This document shows positions 1 to 9,746 of a stretch of 64,000 bases of DNA, piece after piece. Every line of letters starts with the position of its first letter. The stretch's first letter is position 1. The notes under the pieces were generated by a model. It was given only the letters and a program-made list of their open reading frames with translations. It ran no database searches and was not told the DNA's origin. This DNA is from Neoarius graeffei (lineage: Eukaryota; Chordata; Actinopteri; Siluriformes; Ariidae), in the NCBI RefSeq assembly GCF_027579695.1, contig NC_083577.1:57463783-57527782 (forward strand). The letters run 5' to 3'. Made by a program: the position numbers and the translations under genes.

Positions 1-934
1 TTGCTTTATTCCGAACAGTAAAGAAGAAGGATATAAAAATTTGACCTGCATGAGAGGCATGCCAGGAAAAAGCCTTTGCTGTCCAAAAAGAACATTCAAT
101 ATTAAACCTAAAAGACTAAGCCTTTTGGAATAATGTGCTCTGGACAGACGAATCAATGGTAGAGTTGTTTGTCCACAGTAAGAGTACGCATGTGGCGCAG
201 ATCAAACATGGCTTTTCAGGAGAAGAAGCTCATACCAGCTGTGAAGCATGGTGGTGGAAATGTTATGGTTTGGGGTCGCTTCACTGCCTCAGTGACTGGG
301 AAGCTTGCATTCATTGATTCAACTATGAATTCTGAATCATATCAAAGAGTGCTTGAAGATAATGTGAGGCCATCTGTTCAAAAGTTGAAGTTGAACCAGA
401 GATGGACCTTTCAACAAGATAATGATCCTAAACACACTTGCAAATCCACCAAGGAATGGCTCAAAAAGAAGAAATGGAGGTTTATGGAATGGCTTCATCA
501 AAGCCCAGATTTGAACCCCACTGAAATGTTGTGGGGAGATTTGAAAAGGGCAGTACATGCAAGAAAACCCTCAAACATCTTGCAAGTGAAGGAATTTTGC
601 ATGGAACAGTGGTCAAAAATTTCAGCAAGCCGATGTCAGAGACTGGTGGACAATTATGCAAAATGCCGACAAGAAGTTATTTCTGTTAAAGGGGGCAATA
701 CTAGCTTCTGAAGCCAAGGGTGTACTTACTTTCTCTACAGAAAAATATTACTTACATCTGCTGATGGTTTTGTTGAATAAATGATTGAAAGGGCTAATTT
801 TCCTTGTTGTTTTGTTGGAGTATATCACCTTTATGTGTCAGCACTGTATCAAAAGGGTGAAATGTTTGCTTGTTTAAATATGTTGAGAAAAGTCTACAAT
901 TTCCATGGGATGTATATATTTTTTCACATGACTG
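1..934 (+). mobile_element. Tc1-like transposon, 5' end cut by the window edge
   Basis: The sequence opens inside a Tc1-family transposase gene and runs to a right terminus ending in CATGACTG at 934, followed by the TA expected of Tc1 target sites. The left terminus and the first part of the gene lie outside the window. The 3' untranslated part and terminal repeat fill 715-934. Confidence 0.8.
129..711 (+). pseudogene. Tc1-family transposase, partial and frameshifted
   Basis: This is the C-terminal two thirds of a DDE transposase that would cut and paste its own element at TA sites. The first catalytic Asp is in WTDES near 145 and lies in a different frame from the rest, so there is a frameshift near 190-210. 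From there the frame is open to the stop at 709-711. It carries the KHGGGNVMVWG core, the second Asp in QQDNDPKHT and the Glu in PDLNPTEM. Upstream of 129 a further transposase stretch (around MRGMPGK) reads with stops. The copy cannot make a full enzyme, although the catalytic residues survive. Confidence 0.8.
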
Positions 935-1103
935 TATATGTAGCTGTGTAGCAAACCTGTACACAGCTGGTGGAAAACAGCTAACCCTTTAGTATATTAT
1001 TCACTACAGTGAAACTACTAAGGAATGTATAACTAAGAATAGTTCAAAGAGAGAGGAATGTACATCTGGATACCAGAAAGGTCCTGGATCTGGATCCTAA
1101 ATA
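935..1103. other. Spacer with no recognisable feature
   Basis: AT-rich non-coding DNA between a Tc1 end and a small foldback element. I see no gene. Confidence 0.5.
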
Positions 1104-1181
1104 CAGGGTGTTTCAAAAAAGTTGATATCATTCTGGGATATGTAAATCTCAAATAATATCAAAATTTTTTGAAATACCCTG
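1104..1181. mobile_element. 78 bp foldback MITE flanked by TA
   Basis: The two ends are inverted copies of about 27 bp, starting CAGGGTGTTTCAAAAAA on the left and matching the reverse of TTTTTTGAAATACCCTG on the right. About 24 bp lie between the arms. TA is present on both outer sides (1102-1103 and 1182-1183). This is the structure of a minimal mariner-type MITE. Confidence 0.65.
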
Positions 1182-1234
1182 TATTATTGATATTTGTTAT
1201 AATCATCTTATCTGTAAAGGTGGTCATATGGTTG

Positions 1235-1540
1235 CTGCCTCATAGCTCAAGGGTCACTGGTCTGATTCTGAGCTCAGGTTACTGTCTGTGTAGTTTTTTA
1301 CATGTGATCCCCACGGGTGTCCTCTGGTTCTCCAGTTTCCTCCCACGTTCCAAAATATAGCTTGACTGGCTATGTTAAACTGCCTATAGGTGTGAATGCA
1401 TATGTGTATGGTGCCTTGTGATGGATTAGCTCTCCATTCAAGGTCTATTCCTGTCTCATTTCCAGTGTTCCCAGGATAAGCTCTGGATCCATTATGACCC
1501 TGACCAGAAATAAGCGATTACTGAAGAGGAATGAATGAAT
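1235..1540 (+). mobile_element. Old, diverged tRNA-type SINE
   Basis: The order of motifs matches the copies at 22655 and 62041: a GTTGCTGCCTCA head, a CCAGTTTCCTCCCAC block, AGGTGTGAATGC, a degraded GGATTAGC/CCAGGATAAG block and a GAATGAATGAATC tail. Its divergence from the young SINEs suggests an old subfamily. Confidence 0.6.
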
Positions 1541-2285
1541 CTTATCTATAAATTTAACGATGAAACATGTTTATACTGTTCGTCTTTCCATTGAACAGAT
1601 AGACAGTTTAGACAGGCTTTCAGGTCTATAATTTAGCATCAGCATCAGCAGGGTCGAAGGTTTTACCTAGCATTATGCATTTGTCAGAGTCTAAAAACAA
1701 GTTCAGGTAAGAGATACAGCTCGGACTATTATCAGTGTGTGTAGTTTGTGAACGGAACTCTCTCCATGGTGCTGAATGCGTTTCCCAGGTGATGATGTCA
1801 TTAAGGGCTTGTGCCATGGAGATAGAACTCAATAGAGTCATAACTCTGTTATCTGCGTTAGTGTTACTGTTCAACTCCTCGCATCGCAAAGCTCTTTAAC
1901 TAGTTAAACACCACCATATTTGATAATAACTACAACAGGACAACCCATATCACACTAGATACTGTCTGAGAATCCACTGTGCATTTTGGTTTAAATGCTG
2001 CTCTAAGATTCTTAAGCTCCAGCCTTTCTATAAACTTCTTTGAAGAGATCTGCTGAACATGCTCATGCTGTGGGTTTGTTAAAGCTTATAATGAGCTGTT
2101 AACTCCTCTGTCGCATATACGGTACAGTGTGGATTTAACCGTATTAGCTTGCTTTATCTTTGTCTCTTCAACATTACAGTATCCATCACAGACGCTCCAC
2201 CTTTGGTCCTTTAGTAGCTAATTAACACTGCGGCCAACATTCAACACGTTAGAAATGTTCTGGATTCGACCTCAACAAGTAAGGC
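1541..2285. other. Non-coding spacer
   Basis: No supported gene. Short open frames here lack similarity to anything I recognise and lack splice context. Confidence 0.4.
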
Positions 2286-2323
2286 ACAGTGTCGGAGACT
2301 GAGAATGACACACCACTCTATAG

Positions 2324-2361
2324 CTCTACTCTACTCTACTCTACTCTACTCTACTCTACTC
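2324..2361. repeat. Pentanucleotide microsatellite (CTCTA)n
   Basis: About seven to eight tandem copies of a five-base unit, directly upstream of the CpG-rich stretch. Confidence 0.9.
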
Positions 2362-2529
2362 GCCTCTTTAATGAACAGCCGTGGTGCGTTCCTGAGCTTT
2401 ACACACACCGTGTGAAGGAATACAGCACACGGGTAAAGTGTGACAGTCACAAGCATCGGGCTGCGAGAAGCAAACACGCAAAACCATCACACATGGAAAA
2501 CAGCGCGCCAGCAATTTATAGAGGCTTAC

Positions 2530-2790
2530 CGTGAGGAAAATGAGCATGGCTCAACGTCGATGATGTGATCGCTGTAATCCGTAAACATGAACCTTGCTGG
2601 ATGGCGGTGATGATGATGATGATGATGGTGTGTGTGTGTGCTCCTTCAGCCGTGCTGCATCTCAGCGCCACATTCCGTTCCAGTCTCCATTCGGCTACAG
2701 TGAAGCGCGCGACACCAAGCGCCGCGTGCACGACCGTCTCTCCACCGGGAAACACGAGACAAGGACGTTTCAAGTTTCATACCCATATAT
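2530..2790 (-). other. CpG-rich candidate 5' exon of an unidentified minus-strand gene
   Basis: The stretch 2390-2830 is far richer in CG dinucleotides than its surroundings. On the minus strand it ends in CTCACG followed by GTAAGCC, a near-consensus splice donor with its GT at 2529-2528. An ATG lies 18 bases before that donor and would encode only MLIFLT before splicing, so this may equally be untranslated. A (CA)/(TCA) run sits inside. From memory, mammalian ENOX1 and CCDC122 lie on the opposite strand upstream of LACC1, so a first exon of one of these is possible. No protein evidence supports that. Confidence 0.3.
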
Positions 2791-2869
2791 TCACAAATAC
2801 CTCTCCCTATACGCGCCCACATTAGCCCTGATTAACCTACGGACCCTTTTCGGTAGACTAGCATAATCT

Positions 2870-4138
2870 ATGAGTCAGTGGCTTATTATCATTTGGCATA
2901 TAAAAAAACCCCAAGAAAACAGCAACATCAAATTCCTTTGTGTAGGTAAAGCAGTGCTCCTCTTTATAATAGTCCCCTGTTCATAAATTGTTTACTAGTC
3001 GAAATGCTTGCCTATATTTAATTTCTAGTCACTGTCTTTTTTAAAATGTTTTGATTACAGAAAGTGTCATCTCTTTGAGGTCGGGTTCTACTTCAGAAAA
3101 ATGACTGGAAGCAAAAGTCATACAGCTTGTTTAAAAAAATGGATACTATTTCTACATTTAACATTCATTTATTTTATTTTATTTTATATTTTTACTAATA
3201 ATAGCCAAATAGCTGTAACAGTCTGTGAATTTTATTCACAAACATCAGAATATAGGCTCTGATGCAGAGTAGCTTAACTGGAGGCATTTAATAAGAGCAG
3301 AATGACTGGGGACAAGGAATGAACGCATGTCCACTGGGAATAATCTTGCTGTTGAAATCTGAAATAGCTTGAAGTTTTTATGGTATTCATACTCCCTCTG
3401 CTGGTCACAACAACATAAGGGCACATAGACATCTCAGGTATCAGCACTGATTTCACGTTATAAATAAGCTTACTTGAAATCACGGACTGTTACTGGTGGC
3501 TGTGATTTCATAATGATTATGGAATTGCTGTAGTAATATTCAGAATGTAACCATATACAAACAAATATATTTGTGCATGTTTACTAACTTGCATAGTAAA
3601 TTCTGAAGTGGGGTGAAGTGGGTCAGTCAACGGGTTTGAAAGAACACAGTGAATGAATTTGATAGCACACAGGAACTGAGCATGATAAGACACAACAAAC
3701 AGGGTTGAGTAGGCTCCAAACATAGTACAATGTATTGTAGTACTATAGTACAGGGTCGTGTAGTACAGTGATTATACTCATTGAATACACACTGAATGGT
3801 GCAGATTGCGCACACTTACTGTGTTTGATAGTTAGAGTGTTATCATATTACCTGAGAGGGCCATGAGTTAAAATGTGCCTGCTAATTTTGGACAATCTTA
3901 TTTCTTTGCTGCAAATAATTATATACTGTTGCCACAACAGTATTTGACACATAGCACATGATGGGCTGGTTTCAATGGTGGGCATGGCACTGCCTTTTTT
4001 AGAGACTGGTAAAGAAAACTACAAGATGCATATCCTGACTTGTTAAATTGCACTTTTCAATGTTAAGGCTGATTGCGAAATTGTGAAGGTGACTAATACT
4101 AATATATGGCTAATATACTAGGTGCTTAATACCTATGG
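2870..4138. other. AT-rich spacer
   Basis: No gene or clear repeat apart from a short TTTTA-rich run near 3165-3195. Confidence 0.4.
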
Positions 4139-4356
4139 GGGAAGCCATGGCCTAATGGCTAGAGAAGCAGTATTGAGACCAAAATGTCGCTGGTTCAATT
4201 CCTTGGACCAACAGGAATAGCTGAAGTGCCCTTGAGCAAGGATCCTAATGCCCAACAGCTCCCTGGGTTTGAGTGCTCACATCCCTGAATGGGCTAAATG
4301 CAGAGAGAGAATTTCACTGTGCTCTAATGTACATGTGATGAGTAAAGACTTAAAAA
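4139..4356 (+). mobile_element. tRNA-derived SINE of a second family
   Basis: The head holds a box-A-like TGGCCTAATGG and a box-B-like GGTTCAATTCC at the spacing of an RNA polymerase III promoter. Downstream come GAAGTGCCCTTGAGCAAGG and AATGGGCTAAATGCAGAGAG, blocks common in teleost SINEs. The tail is AT-rich. Its head differs from that of the Mermaid-like SINEs. Confidence 0.6.
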
Positions 4357-4405
4357 TGTTATTAATATATGGAATACATATATAGTCTCTATTATTTAAA
4401 AAATG

Positions 4406-4750
4406 ATATCTGCTAAAATAATGGTTGTTTGTGTCTATGTGTCAGCCCTGCGATGACCTGGCGACTTGTCCAGGGTGTACCCCGCCTTTCGCCCGTAGTC
4501 AGCTGGGATAGGCTCCAGCTTGCCTGTGACCCTGTAGAACAGGATAAAGCGGCTGATGAGATGAGATGAGATGAGATGAGATGAGATCTGCTAAAATAAT
4601 GGTTGTTTGTGTCTATGTGTCAGCCCTGCGATGACCTGGCGACTTGTCCAGGGTGTACCCCGCCTCTCGCCCATAGTCAGCTGGGATAGGCTCCAGCTTG
4701 CCTGCAACCCTGTAGAACAGGATAAGCAGCTACAGATAATGGATGGATAT
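4406..4750 (+). repeat. Tandem pair of SINE 3' fragments
   Basis: Two copies of the 3' half of the Mermaid-like SINE lie head to tail at about 4430-4585 and 4610-4748. Both are preceded by ATCTGCTAAAATAATGG, and the second is followed by a further ATATCTGCTAAAAT. The first ends in (GATGA)n and the second in GGATGGAT. Confidence 0.75.
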
Positions 4751-5046
4751 CTGCTAAAATATCCTCTTTTTTTTCTTTCTTGCTGGCCCATTTTAGCTTA
4801 ACTTACAGTTGCCATGATAAGTTTACATACATGGACATGAATGTCATTGTGGACATGAAAGTCATGGCAATGTTGGGCTTTCAGCAATTTCTTTGAACTG
4901 TTCTTTTTCTGTGGCAGAATGATTGTACAATATACATCTTTAATCGAAAAAAACAAGAATTTTGTGCACACGTTTTAATGTATTTTTTCTGAAATAAACA
5001 CAGGGTAAAAAATATACATACAGGATTAAAAATTTACAAACACCCA

Positions 5047-5424
5047 TCTCATCTCATCTCATTATCTCTAGCCGCTTAATCCTTCTACAGGGTCGCAGGC
5101 AAGCTGGAGCCTATCCCAGCTGACTACGGGCGAAAGGCGGGGTACACCCTGGACAAGTCGCCAGGTCATCACAGGGCTGACACATAGACACAGACAACCA
5201 TTCACACTCACATTCACACCTACGGTCAATTTAGAGTCACCAGTTAACCTAACCTGCATGTCTTTGGACTGTGGGGGAAACCGGAGCACCCGGAGGAAAC
5301 CCACGCGGACACGGGGAGAACATGCAAACTCCACACAGAAAGGCCCTCGCCGGTCCCGGGGCTCGAACCCAGGACCTTCTTGCTGTGAGGCGACAGCGCT
5401 AACCACTACACCACCGTGCCGCCC
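5047..5424 (-). mobile_element. Full-length Mermaid-like SINE inside a Tc1 element
   Basis: On the minus strand it begins GGGCGGCACGGTGGTGTAG (box A, TGGTGTAGTGG), carries box B GGTTCGAGCCC and ends in a (GATGA)n tail. An 11 bp duplication, ACAAACACCCA, flanks it at 5036-5046 and 5425-5435. This proves retroposition into the older transposon. The 122-codon open frame through it is a by-product. Confidence 0.92.
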
Positions 5425-5604
5425 ACAAACACCCACTTAGGTTATTAATTCAGTGGTACTGAAAGTTCCAAAATGTTTTAACTTGCCAAGGCCTCTTAAC
5501 TTCCTTTTAGTGATCACGAATGACTACAGCTGGTTGCTTCTCTGTGTCAACATAAAAAAATGTTTGTTTAACAACACTCATTGGATTGACCAACACACAG
5601 TACA

Positions 5605-6230
5605 ATGGGAAAGTCCAAGGAGCTCAGTGCAGATCTAAGAAAGAGGATCACACATTTACACAACTCAGGAATGTCTCTTGGAGCCATTTCTAAACAACTG
5701 CAGATTTCAGGATCATCAGTTCAAACAATTGTTTGTATGTACTTACAAGTTATTGGGAGGTGTAGCCACTTTGCCAAACCACTTTGCTGGAGGAAGACCC
5801 AATCTGCCTCCTTCAGCTGAGAGGAATTTGGTCCGGATGGTCAAGAAAAACCCAGGAACCACCAAGGCACAGGCCTGCCATGACCTGGAAGCTGCTGGAA
5901 CATCAGTGTCACTGTATACAGCCAAGTGACTTTTACATTGCCATGGACAAAGAGACTGCCATCCAAGAAATAAGTCCCTACTTCAAAATCGACACCTTCA
6001 AGCTCAGCTGAAATTTGCAGCTGAACACATGGACAAAGAAAAAGCCTGTTGGAGGAAAGTTTTATGGTTCAGAGAAATACTGAATTGTTAGGCCACAATT
6101 AACAGAGGTGCAGAGGAACACTGTAATAACTATTAAGCATGATGGTGGTAGCATTGTGCTCTGGGGCTGTTTTGCTGTTAGTGGAACTGGTGCTTTGCAA
6201 AAACCGGATGGAATAATGAAGAAGGAGGAC
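5605..6230 (+). pseudogene. Tc1-family transposase remnant
   Basis: It starts with MGKSKELSADLRKRITHLHN, the N-terminal helix-turn-helix of the Tc1 family, then changes frame at least twice. Later parts read GGRPNLPPSAERNLVRMVK and HMDKEKACWRKVLWFRE. At that last point the expected catalytic WSDET motif is lost. The KHDGGSIVLWGCFAVSG core can still be read near 6130-6190. The second catalytic Asp and the Glu are missing because the copy ends in a rearrangement. It is inactive. Confidence 0.75.
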
Positions 6231-6239
6231 AATCAACAC

Positions 6240-6434
6240 AGGGTCAAAATTAAACATACAGCACACTTAATATTTGGTTAAATGCCCCTTAGCAAGTTTC
6301 ACCAGATGCTTTTCAGAGCCATCAACAAGCTTCTGGCAGAATTCTGGTTGGATCTGCTAAACTCCCTCTCTTTCTCTCTGTCTCTCTCATATGAGAGAGT
6401 TTAGCAGATCCAACCAGAATTCTGCCAGAAGCTT
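6240..6434 (-). mobile_element. Inverted 3' end of a Tc1 element with a 38 bp hairpin
   Basis: The minus strand encodes a Tc1 transposase C terminus (LVDGSEKHLVKLAKGHLTKY, then stop) followed by untranslated sequence. The distal 38 bp, between AAGCTTCTGGCAGAATTC and GATCTGCTAAACTC, are repeated in inverted orientation at 6397-6434 across a CT-rich loop. This end is opposite in direction to the gene at 5605. Confidence 0.75.
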
Positions 6435-6449
6435 ATATATATATATATA

Positions 6450-6574
6450 CAGCAAAATCCCCAGTGTTGAATTAACATCCAGAGTGTTGATTTAACACCC
6501 TACTGTGTTTATATAGGTCCAATTGGACACAAATTAACTCTGAAAGTGTTAATTCAACACTGAGGAATTTGCTG
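6450..6574. mobile_element. 125 bp foldback MITE in a (TA)n tract
   Basis: The termini CAGCAAAATCCCCAGTGTTG and AACACTGAGGAATTTGCTG are inverted copies. TA repeats flank both sides. A related left end (CAGCAAAATATCCAGTATTG) occurs near 9519. Confidence 0.7.
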
Positions 6575-6576
6575 TG

Positions 6577-6581
<5 letters not shown>

Positions 6582-6651
<70 letters not shown>
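6582..6651. repeat. (TA)n microsatellite
   Basis: About 35 uninterrupted TA units. Confidence 0.95.
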
Positions 6652-6657
<6 letters not shown>

Positions 6658-6863
6658 CAAAAGCCTTATACGTGCTGGCCCGTTTTCGCTTAACTTAGAC
6701 ATAGCCTGCCTTTTGAAATGACCTTATTCAGGACTTTTTGTACACATTATGTAAACTACTATTAAAAATTAAAACACTGTTAGAAAAATTGGAAATTCAA
6801 GTCTCTATGCAAAGTGTGCAAAATATTCATGTTGTCTCACACAGACCACATTCTCACAAGCAC

Positions 6864-6864
<1 letters not shown>

Positions 6865-6924
<60 letters not shown>
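6865..6924. repeat. (CA)n microsatellite
   Basis: About 29 uninterrupted CA units. Confidence 0.95.
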
Positions 6925-6928
<4 letters not shown>

Positions 6929-6979
6929 TCTACACAAATTAATTCACTCATGCACAATCCCACAGACAAAAATAACGTG

Positions 6980-7690
6980 AAGAATGCATTTTTACTTTAT
7001 TCATAAAGTTGATTTTGCTGTTCAGTGTCATTTACTCACAACAGCAAAACAAGCGGCCCATTCTATCCAATAATGGTAGGTTTTTAAATAGGCCTGGCTG
7101 CAGGGCTTAATCATTTCTTTTTTATGGGTGGTGATACGCTCTGGTCACGATTTGATTCGATTAACAATACTGGCTTCACAATTCCATTCGATTCTCAGAA
7201 TACATCAAATAAAATCTGACTGAAGAAAAATTTGGACTGAAAAGACTCCTTTTTTATTTCTGGACCAAACAATGCAAAACACTGTACACTTTTGTCTGTA
7301 TCAATAATGATTGACTGAAACATAATGAGCTCTCTAGCAGCGTCTGAGGCAACATTTTAACAGGAAATAGTGCTCCAAAGTCAGCTAAAATGCTTGACTA
7401 TCATGGCTTCTTTCTTAGGCACTCTTGGTTAGATTGCATTGCTGTGGGGCTGGTGTCATTTGAAAGCTACTGAAGAGCTCTTTTTAACTGTCATAACATG
7501 GTTGTGTATACATATAACATATAATGTAGCCATTGCAATCTGCAGCTACTGGCTCCAGAGTGCATTAGATACATAATTAAGAGAATACTGATTTACACTG
7601 TGAATCACACATTCCCATGATGCGCATCATGCAATTTTTTGCATAGTGATGCATTGTCTCAAAATGTATAATTACATTCCCTTTTTTAAT
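6980..7690. other. Non-coding, probably old repeat DNA
   Basis: It contains GATTTGATTCGATTAACAAT and a related GATTCTCAGAATAC stretch of repeat-like character. No coding frame is supported, and I cannot assign a family. Confidence 0.35.
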
Positions 7691-7691
7691 T

Positions 7692-8065
7692 CATCTCTAG
7701 CCGCTTTATCTTTCTACAGGGTCGCAGGCGAGCTGGAACCTATCCCAGCTGACTACGGGCGAAAGGCGGGGTACACCCTGGACAAGTCGCCAGGTCATCA
7801 CAGGGCTGACACATAGACACAGACAACCATTCACACTCACATTCACACCTACGGTCAATTTAGAGTCACCAGTTAACCTAACCTGCATGTCTTTGGACTG
7901 TGGGGAAAACCGGAGCACCCGGAGGAAACCCACACGGACACAGGGAGAACATGCAAACTCCGCACAGAAATCCCTCGCCGGCCACAGGGCTCGAACTCGG
8001 ACCTTCTTGCTGTGAGGCGACAGTGCTAATCACTACACCACCGTGCCCCCCCCCCCCCCCCCCCC
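7692..8065 (-). mobile_element. Full-length Mermaid-like SINE with poly(C) head
   Basis: Same element as at 5047, from CATCTCTAGCCGCTTTATC to the box-A end, where the GGGCGGC start has become a run of about 20 C. CCCTTTTTTAATT before it and CCTTTTTAATT after it look like the target duplication. Confidence 0.85.
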
Positions 8066-8391
8066 TTTTTAATTATATAGGCCTATTTTCTTTTTTTGTC
8101 ACATAGTCAGGTTACAAATATAACAGCATTCACATTTAAGAGTCACTATATCAGTTGCACTGTGTCGCTTGTATACAGGATTGCTAGCTACAATGGAGCA
8201 ATAAACAAAGAAGGGCTATAAGATTTAAAATAAACAATGTACACAATATCAAATGACAAACAATAATAAATATAATTTGACTAGTGGACATCAGAGAAGC
8301 AATTTCTTTAATATAATCTCAAAGAGGAGTCATATGGTAGAAGTGACATGGCTTTGTAAAAAAACACATTTGAAAGTCATGTATAGAGTAA
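8066..8391. other. AT-rich spacer
   Basis: Nothing recognisable. Confidence 0.4.
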
Positions 8392-8934
8392 CAGTCAAAA
8401 GTTTGGACACACCTACTCATTCATAGGTTTTTCTGTATTTTTACTATTTTCTATATTGTAGAACAATACTGAAGACATCAAAACTATGAAATCACATATG
8501 AAACATATATGGAATTATGTGGTAAACAAAAAGGTGTTTAAAAATATTTAATATTTTAGATTTTTCAAAGTCGCCAGCATTTACTTTGATGATGCTTTGT
8601 ACACTATTGGCGTTATCCTAACCAGCTTCATGAGGGAGTCACCTGGAATGCTTTTCAATTAACAGGTACCTCATCAAAAGTTAATTAGTGCAATTTCCTG
8701 TCTTTTTAATGCATTTGAGATCAAACAGAAAATAGTAAATAATAATAATAAAAAACACCTAGTAAATAGCCCTATTCCACAACTGTAGTAATCCATATTA
8801 TGTCAAGAACTGCTCAACTAAGTAAAGAGAAACGACATCCATCATTACTTTAAGACATTAAGTGTCTTTTAATTATTAAAAATATAGAAAAACCATTGAA
8901 TTAGAAGGTGTGTCCAAACTTTTGTCTGGTACTG
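8392..8934. mobile_element. Internally deleted, non-autonomous Tc1 element
   Basis: Termini CAGTCAAAAGTTTGGACACA and its inverted counterpart TGTGTCCAAACTTTTG are 543 bp apart. Inner inverted blocks such as TAGGTTTTTCTGTATTTTTA match near the right end. No transposase sequence remains. Confidence 0.75.
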
Positions 8935-9226
8935 CATATATTATCATTTAAATAATGGTTTGATTTAGGATGACTTCACCCTACATAGTGATTGGGTATA
9001 ATTGTAAATGGTATATAATTTAAATAAAATCTCCACCCAGTGACTGGGTCTGATAGCACACAGTGATGGGGATTAATAATGCACAGTGACAGTGTTTGAT
9101 AATAGTCCTCAACTGGGTTAGATATTACACAACAAAATGGGTTAGATAGTGGCTAGACTGCATTTACAGAGTAAAGTGTGCTGACCTATTCACGCCATCA
9201 TTCAGTGGGTACACCATACTAAAAAT
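8935..9226. other. Spacer with degenerate GTGATTGGGT repeats
   Basis: Loose repetition of ACAGTGATTGGGTTAGATA-type phrases. No gene is seen. Confidence 0.35.
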
Positions 9227-9323
9227 GAATATGGATGAACAAATGTGTATTTTCATAGTTATGAGTATTATGACTACAAAAATACACACTTGTTCATCCA
9301 TATTCATTTTTAGTGTGGTGTAC
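9220..9323. repeat. Hairpin with about 45 bp arms
   Basis: ACTAAAAATGAATATGGATG near 9219-9239 reappears inverted as CATCCATATTCATTTTTAGT near 9296-9315, with GGTACACCA/TGGTGTACC outside. The right arm (ACACTTGTTC then ATCCATATTC) recurs in the same orientation at 14637. Confidence 0.8.
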
Positions 9324-9506
9324 CACTGAATGATTGTAAGTAAATGAGAGCAGGAGATTCCCATGTAATCCTAATTTGCACCAGGAACTGCTTACCTTCC
9401 AGAGGTATAAGGAAACCCCACAGGAAACCTGACTAGATGTTCTTCCTCCTAGGAAACCCCAACCTTAATCCACAAATCAGATCCCATTATGGAGTAAATA
9501 CAGTGC
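9324..9506 (-). repeat. Repeat block inverted relative to 14733-14880
   Basis: The block from AGAGCAGGAGATTC to CATTATGGAGTAAATAC is the reverse complement of GTATTTACTCCATAATGG through GAATCTCCTGTTCTC at 14733-14880, with few differences. The two copies face each other across 5.2 kb. Confidence 0.8.
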
Positions 9507-9576
9507 TATATTAACACAGCAAAATATCCAGTATTGAATCAAAGCCTCATTAAGCTTTACTATTCTTTAGAGTCAA

Positions 9577-9686
<110 letters not shown>

Positions 9687-9746
9687 TACACGAGTGCACA
9701 AGTGTTTTACTGGGAAATATGCCACTCGTATTTTTCATACGAACTA

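Larger units (their letters stand above)
4806..6260 (+). mobile_element. Degraded Tc1-like transposon split by a SINE
   Basis: It starts after TA with CAGTTGCCATGATAAGTTTA, a Tc1-type terminus. It contains transposase remains from 5605 and is interrupted by a SINE at 5047-5424. The right side is rearranged: after about 6235 the sequence switches to an inverted transposon end, so no normal right terminus is present. Confidence 0.7.

Noticed and set aside
5047..5424. tRNA gene suggested by box A and box B
   Set aside because: The boxes belong to tRNA-derived SINEs with tails and target duplications; I could not draw a full cloverleaf.
5068..5436. 122-codon frame ([20 protein letters not shown] type), also seen at 16142, 24557, 45448 and elsewhere
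   Set aside because: It is the translation of the SINE, repeated at every copy; not a gene.
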